A stretch of DNA of 64,000 nt from the NCBI RefSeq assembly GCF_021347895.1, contig NC_067117.1:32742067-32806066 (forward strand), read 5' to 3'. The notes beneath the pieces were generated by a model. It made no database searches. It was not told where the DNA came from and worked only from the letters and a program-made list of their open reading frames with translations. Positions within the stretch are counted from its first letter, which is position 1, and each line of letters opens with the position of its first letter. Source of the DNA: Acanthochromis polyacanthus. Lineage: Eukaryota; Chordata; Actinopteri; Pomacentridae. The position numbers and the translations under genes are program-made. Of this stretch, positions 55,462 through 64,000 are shown piece by piece.

Positions 55462-58400
55462 TGTGTGTGTGTGTGTGTGTGTGTTTCCTCCCACACAGAC
55501 TCTCTTGATAAATGTTAAAAAAAAAACATCGTCTCTTCTTTCCCCTGTGTCTTCGTTGTTATCGTCACTTCAGGCTGTCAGAAGAGTATTTTATCTTCTC
55601 TGTGACACAAACATCTATCAGAAAAAAGACATTTTCTTAGATTTTCACCAAACAAACTGCTGCCACGACTCCTCAGTTTGGTTCTTCCTTTTAGGTGAAA
55701 TAGTTAAACTGGAGCTTCACGTTTCATGTTTATTCCCTGGATCCTGGTGGATAATTTGGGTTTTATTGCACAGAAGATGATATCAGTGAGAAATTACATT
55801 TTAAAAACATTCCTTCAGCGTTAAACAAAGCTAGAACATGTTGCCTGTGATACTGAGGTAGATCATTATAACTTTAAAACATTTCCCACAGTGTTAGATG
55901 ATACCAAAGGTTCTCAGTGTGTAAAGAACATTTTTAAGAACTTTATCCTTTAGCCATTGAGATTTTCATCCATCCGTCCATCCAGGTCTCCTCCCAGGTG
56001 GACATGTTTGGGAAAACCTCCAGATGAAGTCTCCCTGGAGGCATCCGAATCAGACAGCCAAGCCACCTCATCTGGCTCCTTTCAACATGATGGAGCTGCG
56101 GCTCTACTCCGAGCTTCCTCTGGATGTTTGAGCTCTTCACCCTATCTCTAAGGCTGAGCCCAGACACGCTAGAGAGGAAGCGCATTTCAGCCGCTTGTAT
56201 CCCCGATCTTGTTCTTTCGGTCACTACCCAAAGCTCATGACCATAGGTGAGGGTTGGAACGTAGATGGTCTGGTAAATTGAGAGCTTTTCTTTGTGGCTC
56301 AGCTCCCTCTTCACCACGACGGTTCAGTGTAACGTCCACATTACTGCTGGCGCTGCACCAATCCGCCTGTCCATCTCATGCTCCGTTTTCCCATCGCTCA
56401 TGAACAAGATCCCGAGATACTTGAACTCCTTTGCTTGGGGAAGCAACTTCCTCCCAACCCAGAGGGAGCAATTCATTGGTTTCCAGCAGAGAACCATGGC
56501 CTTGGACTTGGAGGTGCTGATCCACATCCTCGCTGCTTCACACTCGGCTGCAAACCGCTCCAGTGCTGCTGAAGGTCACGGTCTGAGGAAGCCAACAGAA
56601 CCACAAAAGCAGAGATGTGATTCTGAGGCTCCCAAACTGGACACCCTCCTCACCCCAGCTGTGCCTTGAGATCCTGTCCATGAACGCCACGAACAGGATC
56701 GGAGACAAAGGGGAGCCTTGGAGGAGTCCAACACCACTGGAAACGTGTGACTTTATGCCGAGTATGTGGACACAGCTCTCACTTTGGTTGTACAGAGACC
56801 GAATGGCTCGCATCAATGAGCCTGGTACCCCATATTCCAGCAGTACCTCCTACAGAGCCCCTCGGGGGACACGGTCATAGACATTCTCCAGATCCACAAA
56901 ACACATGTAGGTTGGTAGGTCGAACTCCCATGACCCCCTCAGCAGCTCCACATGAGTAAAGAGTTGGTCCGCTGTTCCACGATCGGACGGAATCCACATG
57001 GCTTCTTCTGAATCCGAAGTTTGACAGTCGGTCAGAGCCTCGCTTCCAGCACCGAACAGTAAACTCTCCCGGGGTGCCTGAAAAGTGTGATACCCCGGTA
57101 GTTGGCACACACTCTCCGGTCCCTCTTTATAATAATGGGAACCACCACCCTGTTCTGCCACTCTGCAGGTACCCTACCCGATGCCCACGGGACACTGTTG
57201 AGACGTGTCACCCAAGACAGTCCAACAATGTCCAGAGTCTTCAGCCTCTCAGGGCGAATCTCGTCCACACCAGGCGCTTTGCCACCGAGGAGCTTCTTAA
57301 CTATCTCGGTAACCTCTGCAATGGATATGGACGAATATTCCCCCAAGTCTTCAGGCTCAGAGGACGTGTTTACTCGGTTCAGGAATTCCGCAAAGTGCTC
57401 TTTCCGGCGCCCATCAATGTCCCCAATACAGGTACTGGGGAACTTCATTAATCCAAAGGAAATTCTTGTGCCAGACATCGCTCAGAAAAAAGAAAATACA
57501 CCATCTGAAAAGAAGAATAACCAAGATATACATATATAAAGGTCAAAATATAATCAGAACTAGAACAGGACAGTAAAAAAGTAAAGCTTGTAACAATACT
57601 GAGGTAATAAATGATATCGCATTTGATTAAATTAAAATGAAATGTCCAGGTAAGACATTCTGGGAACTTTCTGCTGAGAACAAAACAAAAATGTTGCAGA
57701 ACTCATAACGTTTAAAAATAAAAGAATAAAATTCAGCTTTTGGTCTATGCTTTAAATGAGACTTTATGTATTTGTGACCTCTAACATTTGATGCTCACAA
57801 GGTTTCAAGTATAAATTCTACTAAACTGTATGTCTATACTTCCTTTGAATAGAACATATAACAGAAATGGATCTATGACTGTGCTTCACTCTTATTTCCG
57901 CTCAGATGTCCATAAAGCAGAAGAGTTCAGCAGCAGCGATGTGTCTCGTATGTAAGGAGAGCTGCTCTGGATTTCAGCCACATTCTTGGAGGTATTGAAC
58001 TCCCCCTTTTTTCTTTCTTTTCATTTTCTCCCTCTGCCTAAACAACTACATGAAAAGAAAAATCGTCTCCACTCTCCTCCCACGGCTCTCTTCGGTTCTC
58101 TGCTCGTAAGGAAACATGACTGGGGATCAGAAGGGTGTTGGCTGGACGAGGAATAAACATGGAAACTGTGGAGAGGAGCGACTGAATTAGGATGTTTTGT
58201 AATCCGAGAGCAAAACAGCAACGCTAACAGTCAGTTTTAACAGATGCAGTAAGAGATCATGCTGCAGTAGCAACTCCACCTGGTTGTAATGATTTTTTTT
58301 ATTTAAATACAACTGTGACAGTAAAAGCATCCCAAATGTTGCGGAAATAGTAGCTGTAGCTGCACTGTGAGCACAGATAACTTCATTTTCTGCTTCTCTT

Positions 58401-60142
58401 GTGGAATAAAACAACTGTAAAAGCTTTATGATGTGATTTCAAGACTGAAAGAAAGAGGTGTTTTTCTGACAACTGGAGGTTTTCAAGACAAACAGGCTGC
58501 GGTTGAATCATTAATGCAAAAAAAATTAACAGCCGTGTACATTAAGGTGCTTTTCCAGTAAAAAAAAAAACCTTCAATCAGACAACAGAGGACTGAGGCT
58601 AAAGATTCAGCTTTGCACCAAACTGATTCAACATCCAAATAAATCTGTTGATTTTCTGTAGATGATGTACTTTATGCAAAGCAGTGCATGTAGAAAACAA
58701 CTTAATGTGAATTTTAACTCATTTTTATTATTTATTATTTTAATAAGTTTCCATACGGCTCTGTATGAACATTGCCTGCAGTTCAGCTGTAAACCTCCAC
58801 ATTTTTGTAACATTTGTAATGTTGGTCACAGCTCAGTCACTGAAGGCTTCATGGTTGCAAAGAGGATTGCAGAATTTTTATTTTTTACAGAATCTCATTC
58901 ATTTGTTTTTGGTAAATTTTTAAAAGAAACACATTTCCAGTTAAATGACTTGGATTAAATATCACAATTTTATATTTATATTTTGTAATTTTTCCTGATG
59001 CAACCACACATCACAGACGCATAGTTCAAGAACCGTCAGAAAGTTGGAAATTTGACAACTTTTTCAACTTTAACAGTTTCTGACTGATAAATGGAGTCAT
59101 TTTGTGGATGTCTTGAAATTAGGGATGAGACTTTAATGCTTCAATTTTGATAAATTAATGAAAAACAAATAAATAACACATCTAATCATACCTTTCTCAG
59201 TTCCCTAATTTGCACACTCCAGCCCAGTAGGTGGCGGTAAATGAGCCTAATGTCTGTTTGACAGCCGTGAAGAACATGCACAGGACGCACTGACGTGAGC
59301 ACACAAAAAAGTTTGGTGAACAGTGGAGGAAGACAAGACCTCATTGAGCTTGTTGGGTGGAAATTTTCTTTAAAAACTTCTGATGGCAGCTTAGATAAAA
59401 GTGTGGTTGTGTGCAAATTGTGCACCAAAGAGTTTTCTGATCACTGCAGCACTTCAAGCCGACAGTATCACCTCAATGTAAAACATGCTGCTGTTAGCAC
59501 CAGAGCTAATGTTAGCTAACGTAAACATCCTATAATTGACCACTTTTCAAGACATTGAAAGTGCTTGAGTTTACAAAAAGTCTAAAAATGTTGAATACAA
59601 TCCCTTTATTTGCACTTTGAGTTTGCAGTAATCTGTGAATGTAGCAGACAGATGAAAAGTATAGAAAAATAGAAATGAAACAAACATTTTTGTTATTTAA
59701 AAGTCTATTCATTGATTCAGTCATCAACTAAAATTTATTTGAATTGAAAAATGTTGCTTATTGTGTCAAATATGTAATGAATTAATTACAAAGCCTTAGA
59801 ATGAGTTCTTTAAGCGCGTCCCACCACTACTTTAAAGACAACCCGCCTTGTGGTTCAGATTGCTAACTCCTGTCTCCTTTGTCCAGGAAAGCCTGCACAG
59901 CTTGTGGCTGCAGCACCATCGATCACGCTCCTGGAGGCGACCTGGAGGACGACCAGAGGATGGGACGACTACTGGCCGACTCACCCTGCGCACATTTAAC
60001 AGCGAAGGTTAAAGGAGGCGGCGGCCTTCGCATGTACAAGAGAAACCGGATGATTGTGACGAATCCGGTGGTGTCGCGCAAAGACCCGACCTTCAACACC
60101 ACGACGTACGACTGGGCGCCGGCCGGACTCAACCAGAAACTG
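44791..60142 (+). CDS. lmcd1: LMCD1 (LIM and cysteine-rich domains 1), 5' exons
   Basis: LMCD1 (dyxin) is a PET- and LIM-domain protein that in mammals represses GATA6 and acts in heart and smooth muscle. Three coding exons are seen: 44791-44817, 57906-57991 and 59887-60142, all GT-AG and in phase, giving 123 residues. The cysteine-rich start ([17 protein letters not shown], then [13 protein letters not shown]) and the PET domain ([43 protein letters not shown]) match human LMCD1 by eye better than testin or prickle. The rest of the PET domain and the LIM domains lie beyond 64000. Intron 1 is 13.1 kb. The gene is divergent from mcm2. Confidence 0.88.
44818..48100. other. lmcd1 intron 1, first part
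   Basis: AT-rich intron with no recognised exon or element. Phrases such as TTGACTGTAAATTTA and TTACAGATAATATC recur many times (for example 45650, 45725, 46068, 47090, 47230), suggesting an old degenerate repeat array. An (AAAT)n microsatellite lies at 47407-47435. Confidence 0.4.
48112..48306 (-). other. unassigned coding-like island in lmcd1 intron 1
   Basis: A minus-strand open frame of 64 codons in a locally GC-richer island within AT-rich intron. A reasonable acceptor (TTTGTGTTTGCAG) lies near 48296. I do not recognise the product. It could be an antisense exon, a pseudogene fragment, or a conserved non-coding island. Confidence 0.25.
48310..50676. other. lmcd1 intron 1, middle part
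   Basis: AT-rich DNA. A less AT-rich island at about 49860-50180 contains an open minus-strand frame (103 codons, no ATG) of unknown meaning. No gene was assigned. Confidence 0.35.
50677..51031. mobile_element. TIR MITE with interstitial telomere-like repeats inside a (TG)n microsatellite
   Basis: The element spans about 50701-50976. Its ends are CTTGTTTCTGCTATACCGGT and the inverse of CCGGTATGGAAAAACAAACG, with TGGGGACTT and GTCCCCAC motifs inside. It contains GGTTAGGGTTAGGGTAAGGG near 50897. (TG)n runs flank it on both sides (50680-50700, 50978-51030), so it probably inserted in or seeded the microsatellite. Confidence 0.7.
51032..52120. other. lmcd1 intron 1, unassigned
   Basis: AT-rich, with a GC-richer patch at about 51730-51960 that includes GCAGCTGTTTC and several GTCTGTC phrases. 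No exon is recognised. The patch could be regulatory. Confidence 0.35.
52121..52455 (+). repeat. dispersed repeat (CAGTCGAGGGCAGAACC type)
   Basis: A locally GC-richer block starting CCCTCAGTCGAGGGCAGAAC with CCCTGTGACCTTGACCTTGA in the middle and GGACATACACACATAC near the end. Sharp composition edges suggest an inserted element; the class is not identified. Confidence 0.45.
52456..53140. repeat. AT-rich tandem-like intronic DNA
   Basis: The phrase TTAACATGAAGGAGGTTATTG and variants recur at about 52040, 52530, 52695 and 52852, separated by AATAAAATAAA-rich sequence, so the repeat is degenerate with a period of about 160 bp or multiples. Confidence 0.5.
53145..53507 (-). mobile_element. tRNA-derived SINE with LINE-like tail
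   Basis: On the minus strand the head reads GGGCTGCACAGTGCGGTAGT, GGTTAGCACTTTCGCCTTGC (A-box region) and CCGGTTCAAATCCCGG (B-box near 53445). The tail (TCCATCCATTCTCTATACAC region at 53155) is the common fish 3' end. The layout is that of a tRNA-derived SINE whose tail is shared with a LINE. Confidence 0.8.
53508..55035. other. lmcd1 intron 1, unassigned AT-rich DNA
   Basis: There are repeated AAATATCTGTAAAATTATATTTT phrases at about 54235, 54450, 54690 and 54910 (period about 220 bp). A short inverted repeat around 54820-54865 (GCCCATCTGCTTTCAAACTG and its reverse) could form a hairpin. No gene is seen. Confidence 0.45.
55040..55320 (+). repeat. ACCAG(G/A)TG-poly-T tandem array
   Basis: About a dozen units of T-run followed by ACCAGGTG, ACCAGATG or ACCAGACA, spaced about 15-30 bp. 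Each CAGGTG or CAGATG is an E-box (CANNTG). Each T-run plus CAG also resembles a 3' splice site in the lmcd1 sense. The array sits 2.6 kb before lmcd1 exon 2. Confidence 0.8.
55423..55484 (+). repeat. (GT)n microsatellite
   Basis: About 60 bp of TG repeats with single interruptions, in lmcd1 intron 1. Confidence 0.9.
55943..57480 (-). pseudogene. non-LTR retrotransposon reverse transcriptase (Rex/RTE-like), degenerate
   Basis: Reading from 57480 downward on the minus strand: [68 protein letters not shown] and [19 protein letters not shown] follow each other in the order of a fish LINE reverse transcriptase and its C-terminal part. At least four frame changes break it. The FADD catalytic box is destroyed by a frameshift (reads LLLWFCWLP near 56605). 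The endonuclease domain and 5' end are missing. The clade is uncertain. Confidence 0.8.
57481..57905. other. lmcd1 intron 1, end
   Basis: AT-rich non-coding sequence ending in the exon 2 acceptor. Nothing further was recognised. Confidence 0.5.
57906..60142 (+). CDS. lmcd1: lmcd1 exons 2 and 3: cysteine-rich region and PET domain
   Basis: Exon 2 (57906-57991) follows ttccgctcag and ends TGG AG before gtattg. Exon 3 (59887-60142) follows ttgtccag and completes the Arg codon. Cysteines at residues 22, 25, 29, 41, 44 and 46 form the cysteine-rich module. The PET domain starts near residue 56. The donor at 60143 is gtgagg. No later exon was found before 64000. Confidence 0.88.
57992..59190. other. 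lmcd1 intron 2 with dispersed repeat
   Basis: No gene is seen. A copy of the CACTGCNTGCAG family lies at about 58640-58960 (GAACATTGCCTGCAGTTCAG, GGTCACAGCTCAGTCACTGA, GAAGGCTTCATGG). The order of landmarks matches the copy at 23165. Confidence 0.5.
59195..59530 (+). pseudogene. hAT-type BED zinc-finger fragment
   Basis: The plus-strand frame at 59295-59519 contains [13 protein letters not shown] and [13 protein letters not shown], a C-x2-C ... H-x4-H BED-type zinc finger as found at the N-terminus of hAT transposases and ZBED genes. It stops soon after the finger and no dimerisation or RNase-H fold follows. This is most likely a truncated transposon relic in lmcd1 intron 2. Confidence 0.65.
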
Positions 60143-60270
60143 GTGAGGAAGCTGCAATCAGTATGAAGTTAGTAACTCTAAAGCTGTTTCATCACATTAC
60201 TGCCTTGACCTGAAATGGGAGAACTTCTAAACACCAAAGCTTGAATTAAACAGGATGGTACGACTCCATG
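60143..60270 (+). other. start of lmcd1 intron 3
   Basis: Begins gtgagg. The intron continues past the end of the window. Confidence 0.6.
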
Positions 60271-60770
60271 CACTAGCTATGAGGGTCCTAAAAAAGCCCT
60301 TGCCTTCACCAGAAAATGTCAAGAAGAATGGCTGTCCCTGCACTATTTTTCAACTTTGTAGCTTTAGCAGCAACACATGCACAAAAAGCTGACATAATGC
60401 TGCGTTTTATGTCTTCAACAGCCAAAAAAGCGCTGCTTATCGCACTGTTCTACTGACAAAATAGTTTTTTCACTGTCAAAAACCCTTGAAAGCACCACTT
60501 TGTACGAGGGCTCTTCAAAAACTTTCTTGCCTATAATCAGAACACATTTCAGGAGAAATGCTATTCTTGCATTATTTTTCAGCATAACCACCTTTAACAG
60601 CAAAACATACAAAAAAAGCTGGCATAATGCTGCTTTTTATGTCATTAAAAGTCAAAAAAGTGCTGCATATTACACTATTCTAAAGACAACGCCACTTTCA
60701 AAAGCACAAATTTATCCGAGGATATTTTTAAAAGTTCTCGGCTTCTCCAGAAAACAGGAGAATGTCACAC
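60270..60770 (+). repeat. tandem duplication, period about 225 bp
   Basis: The block AAAAAGCTGACATAATGCTG, TTTTATGTC, CACTGTTCTA... GAGGGCTCTTCAAAAA occurs twice (60270-60500 and 60505-60725) with a partial third copy of its start at about 60720. It is probably a decayed mariner-like fragment, since similar text recurs near 61590. Confidence 0.6.
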
Positions 60771-60879
60771 TCCTCCTGTGCCAGTGCTGACGCAGCCGAT
60801 TGAGAACAGCTGAGGAGAGGCACTGCTGAGAAGCGCAGCTGAACTTGATAATTAATCAATCATCCCACCATAAAGCCTG

Positions 60880-61300
60880 ACACTTCCCACACCACTCTGC
60901 TGCATCATTTCACCACCTTCCCTGGCCACGACTCACTCCGCCATCTCCTGCACGCCGCCTCTCGGACTCTGTCTCCCCTTTTGGACGAGCTTATCTTTTT
61001 CCCTGCCATTGCCACATTCCCTCCCTCGGCTCAGACAACTTGGCTCCTCGTCCGCCTCCCATGCACTGGACTCAGTAAACCATCTTCCCCTTCACTCCAG
61101 TTAGTTTTATGTTTAGTTCTACCTCGGCCTTCGGGTCCGCCCTGTGTTTAGTTTCGTTGATTCTCTCCTCCTTGTTGTTTCTTTCCTGCCTCTGTTATTA
61201 AGAGTTTTTCTGTTTCCTTATCCTTTATTTTTATTAAATCATTGTTCATTTCATCCTCCTGTCTGTGCCTGCTGCTTGGGTTCTCCCCTGTGCTGGGTGA
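60880..61300 (+). repeat. retroelement 3'-end-like segment
   Basis: A C/T-rich stretch with GTTCTACCTCGGCCTTCGGG, TTATTAAATCATTGTTCATT and CTGTGCCTGCTGCTTGGGTT resembles the 3' end of a fish LINE. No coding part is attached. Confidence 0.4.
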
Positions 61301-61329
61301 CAGAGAAAGATCGTTCTTGTCTTATTTTA

Positions 61330-61440
61330 CAACATAGTCTCCTTTAACATTAATTAACTTGGTCCACCAATGTTCAAGCTTCTATCCCTTCATGGAAAAA
61401 GATCACATCTTGATCCTCCACATTCTCCTCAACAGCATGC
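61330..61440 (-). pseudogene. mariner-like transposase fragment
   Basis: On the minus strand, VEDQDVIFFHEGI near 61430-61385 resembles the C-terminal part of mariner-type transposases. It is very short and broken. Confidence 0.35.
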
Positions 61441-62345
61441 ATGACCTCATCGTCACTCTGAAAAAATGGAGACAACACGAGTAGGACGACAGTTTGGGAA
61501 ACAGAATTCAGATGGTGTAGGTCAGGTTTATAGACCTAAAAGCTACAAACCTTACATGATACAAGCAGCAGCAGTACAAGGCACCATTTTATAACGAGGG
61601 TACTTTAAAATGTTCTCAGCTTCACCAGAAAACACCACTGGAGAACGACTGTTCTGGCAGAATTCTTCAGGGTCCTGAAACATCAGTGCAGCTGGTCTGT
61701 CGATGTTCAAGCTTGTTTTTGTTCATGGAAGAAGGGCACATCTTGAGTGTCCACAAACTCCTCAAAAGCATGCGTGACTTCATCATCACTCTGACAATAT
61801 GCATGGCTTCATCATTATTTTACAGCATGCATGACCTCATCATCCATCTGAAAATGGTGACCATGCGAGTGCAATTTCAGTTTGGGAAATGGAAGTCAAA
61901 AGGTATGAGATAAGGTATATATACACACAAACTATGAAGACATATCATGCAACACTTTATAGTTTAATTTACATATATACCATAGTGAGCCTCCAGATAC
62001 TCAACAGTAAGCATGACCTCATCATTCATCTGGACATGGTGACCATGCCAGTGCGATTTCAGTATGAGAAACGGAAGTGAAAAGTCACACATCAGGTACA
62101 TGTATATACCTGTAAACTATAAAGACTTATGTCATGCAGCATTTTACAGTGTAGTTTACATGTACAAATGCCATAATGAGCTTTCTGATACTCCCCAATA
62201 ACACATATGACCTCATCATTCATCTGCAAATGGCGACCATGTAAGTGCAATTTCAGTTAGAAACAGGTAGAAATCAGACAGTGGAGACCAGGTATATATA
62301 CAAGTGTAAACTATGAAGCCTTATTTGATATAAGGCTTTACACTT
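61430..62345 (+). repeat. tandem repeat, period about 185-195 bp, in lmcd1 intron 3
   Basis: The phrase CATGACCTCATCATTCATCTG with GGTGACCATGC and GCAATTTCAGT recurs at about 61437, 61829, 62012 and 62207. Each unit also has TATATACA and AACTATGAAGAC. The unit is non-coding. Confidence 0.7.
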
Positions 62346-63205
62346 ATGCCCCAGAATGGGAGTTACGCCTCTAATCTCCAAGTAAGACCAAGAAATTTAA
62401 GTCCCCTCTCATGAGTGTGTTGTTTCAGCTCATATTTTCTCCATTTTTTTTCTCTCTTAAAATATGATGCTCTCAACTTGATGAGCTAAAAATGTATTCT
62501 TACCCTACGGATTTACCATTTTATTCACTCCTTTAGTTGAGTTTTAAGTGTAGATTTCTCTGCGTCGAACATCCTGAACTATCTGGTCTCCATTAAAAAC
62601 AGACTCGAGCATGCTTCAGGCTCCACAGCCTGTAATTACAGCGATGACAGACATTACTGCGGCTGAGCTTGTAGAGACGGATCCAAACGCAACACTGACG
62701 GAGGCTGCATTCCAGATGTGTCTCGAAAGATCTCGTTCATTTCACTCGACTCCTTTGTTTGCTTGAGTTTTTAGATGCAGCTCTAAACTGTTACTCACCA
62801 TTTGACTGTGGTGAAATAATCTGACGACATGCAGATGTGTCACTGAGAACACCTGGACAGAACGATGACGACTTCAGATGTGTTCAGTGAGCTCAGGTTT
62901 CAGTGGTGGGGAACTCCGAAAAACAACAGTTAACTGATTTAAAAATATGGGGAAAAAACACTAAATTTTCAAGTGCAGCAAAATTAGTGTATTTTCAGGC
63001 CAAAATGATCCAAATCCAAACACCCAAAACTTGTGCTTTTATAAATATTAATTATGTCTGTAGAATTACACTGATTTACTGTATTTCAAACAACTGGAAA
63101 TATCATTATTTTGCAGACATTTGCTGTTATTAAAACTTTTGAACTTTTTTGTAACATTACAGTATTTCACAAAAATTATAAAGTCACTGGGAACAAATTC
63201 AAAAC
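62346..63205. other. lmcd1 intron 3, unassigned
   Basis: No exon or element is recognised. The expected next lmcd1 exon was looked for and not found. Confidence 0.4.
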
Positions 63206-63209
63206 TTAA

Positions 63210-63316
63210 GTTGGGGCGGGCGGGGGGAGGGATATTCAGATACCAAAATTAATATCTGGATACCACCGTAGTGAACAAATATTTGGATATTCAGGATATT
63301 CGGGTCCAGCCCTACT
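63210..63316. mobile_element. hAT-type MITE right-end fragment
   Basis: It ends GATATTCGGGTCCAGCCCTA, the same end as the complete element at 33166-33682. Only about 100 bp is present. Confidence 0.6.
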
Positions 63317-63483
63317 CTTTACAGAACAAACAGCTCACAGTGACGGAAGAATAAAATGTGCTTTAAGCGATGCTATGTAAAACCTCTAAAAAAACAGTTA
63401 CACACACAAATGCCTCAGTATTATCAATAATACATGGATGTGACTGTTCACATAGTGTTTCTTCCTGTTCAATATAATATACA

Positions 63484-64000
63484 CCACCATTCAAAAGTTT
63501 GGGGTCACTTAGAAATGTCCTCATTTTAAAAAAAAAAAAGCTTTATTCAATGAAGATAACATTAACTGAATCAGAAACTCAGTCTAGACATTAATGTGTT
63601 AAATGACTATTCTAGCTGGAAACGGCTGATTTTTTTTTTTTTAAATGTTATTTTCTTATCCTCTTTTTCGGCTTTATTTGATAGGAGAGATAGGAAATGG
63701 GGAGAAGAGTTGGGGGAAGACATGCAGCAAAGGGCCACGAGCGGGAATCAAACCCGGGCCGCTGCGTCGGAGACCAGCCCCTATACATAGTTCGCCTGCT
63801 TAACCCATTTAAGCTATACAGGCGCCCGAAACAGCTGATTTTTAACGGAATATCTCCATAAGGGTACAGAGGAACATTTCCAGCAACCGTCACTCCTGTG
63901 TTCTAATGCTACATTGTGTTAGCTAATGGTGTTGAAAGGCTAACTGATGATTAGAAAACCCTTGTGCACTTATGTTAGCACATGAATAAAAGTGAGTTTT
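63484..64000. mobile_element. TTCAAAAGTTTGGGGTCAC-family element (runs off the window)
   Basis: The left end is ATTCAAAAGTTTGGGGTCAC at 63489-63508, as in the copy at 7186-7942. The internal landmark TGACTATTCTAGCTGGAAAC is shared (7288, 63604). It is split by a SINE at 63631-63827. Confidence 0.65.
63631..63827 (-). mobile_element. tRNA-derived SINE with target-site duplication
   Basis: On the minus strand it starts GGGCGCCTGTATAGCTTAAA (A-box region), has B-box-like GGTTTGATTCCCG near 63755, and ends in a poly-A run (plus-strand poly-T at 63631-63642). Direct repeats GAAAC(G/A)GCTGATTTTT flank it (63619 onward and 63828-63843). It is the same family as 17795-17965. Confidence 0.8.

Overview
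This is vertebrate nuclear DNA, most likely from a percomorph teleost. It has split genes with GT-AG introns, tRNA-derived fish SINEs, Tc1, hAT, Harbinger and piggyBac-like DNA elements, L2 and Rex/RTE-type LINE remnants, and AT-rich microsatellite-filled introns. There are no operons, CRISPR arrays or bacterial genes.

Three protein genes are supported. (1) chd6-like, + strand, 407-5377: the last five coding exons seen (729 residues) of a CHD6/7/8/9-class chromatin remodeller, with two BRK modules and the CHD6-type tail; its 5' part lies left of the window. (2) mcm2, - strand, 41904-21430: complete, 20 coding exons, every junction GT-AG and in phase, 890 residues, with zinc finger, Walker A, Walker B and arginine-finger motifs of the replicative helicase. 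Its upstream flank carries palindromic E2F-like sites. (3) lmcd1, + strand, 44791-60142 and onward: three coding exons giving the first 123 residues (cysteine-rich region and most of the PET domain); the LIM exons lie right of the window. mcm2 and lmcd1 are divergently transcribed, about 2.9 kb apart between start codons.

Layout: 1-406 upstream chd6 intron; 407-5377 chd6 exons with four introns, one of them mostly a piggyBac-like MITE; 5378-12650 chd6 3' UTR and flank with repeats; 12650-20780 a dense transposon graveyard (Tc1 pieces, a foldback element, an endogenous retrovirus 5' end, a Harbinger remnant, SINEs); 21100-41904 mcm2; 41905-44790 shared flank with an L2 LINE relic; 44791-64000 lmcd1 with a 13-kb first intron and repeat-rich introns 2 and 3.

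The three genes are not an obvious pathway: chromatin remodelling, DNA replication licensing and LIM-domain transcriptional control. The most unusual local features are: repeated relics of the mcm2 exon-8 splice junction inside intron 8, some with intact donor sites; a long pure pyrimidine tract (sense strand) before exon 8; an array of E-box and 3'-splice-site-like units in lmcd1 intron 1; and two inverted piggyBac-like copies that share an open 95-codon frame. I did not find a clearly novel multi-gene system. All family names come from recognising motifs by eye, without a database search.
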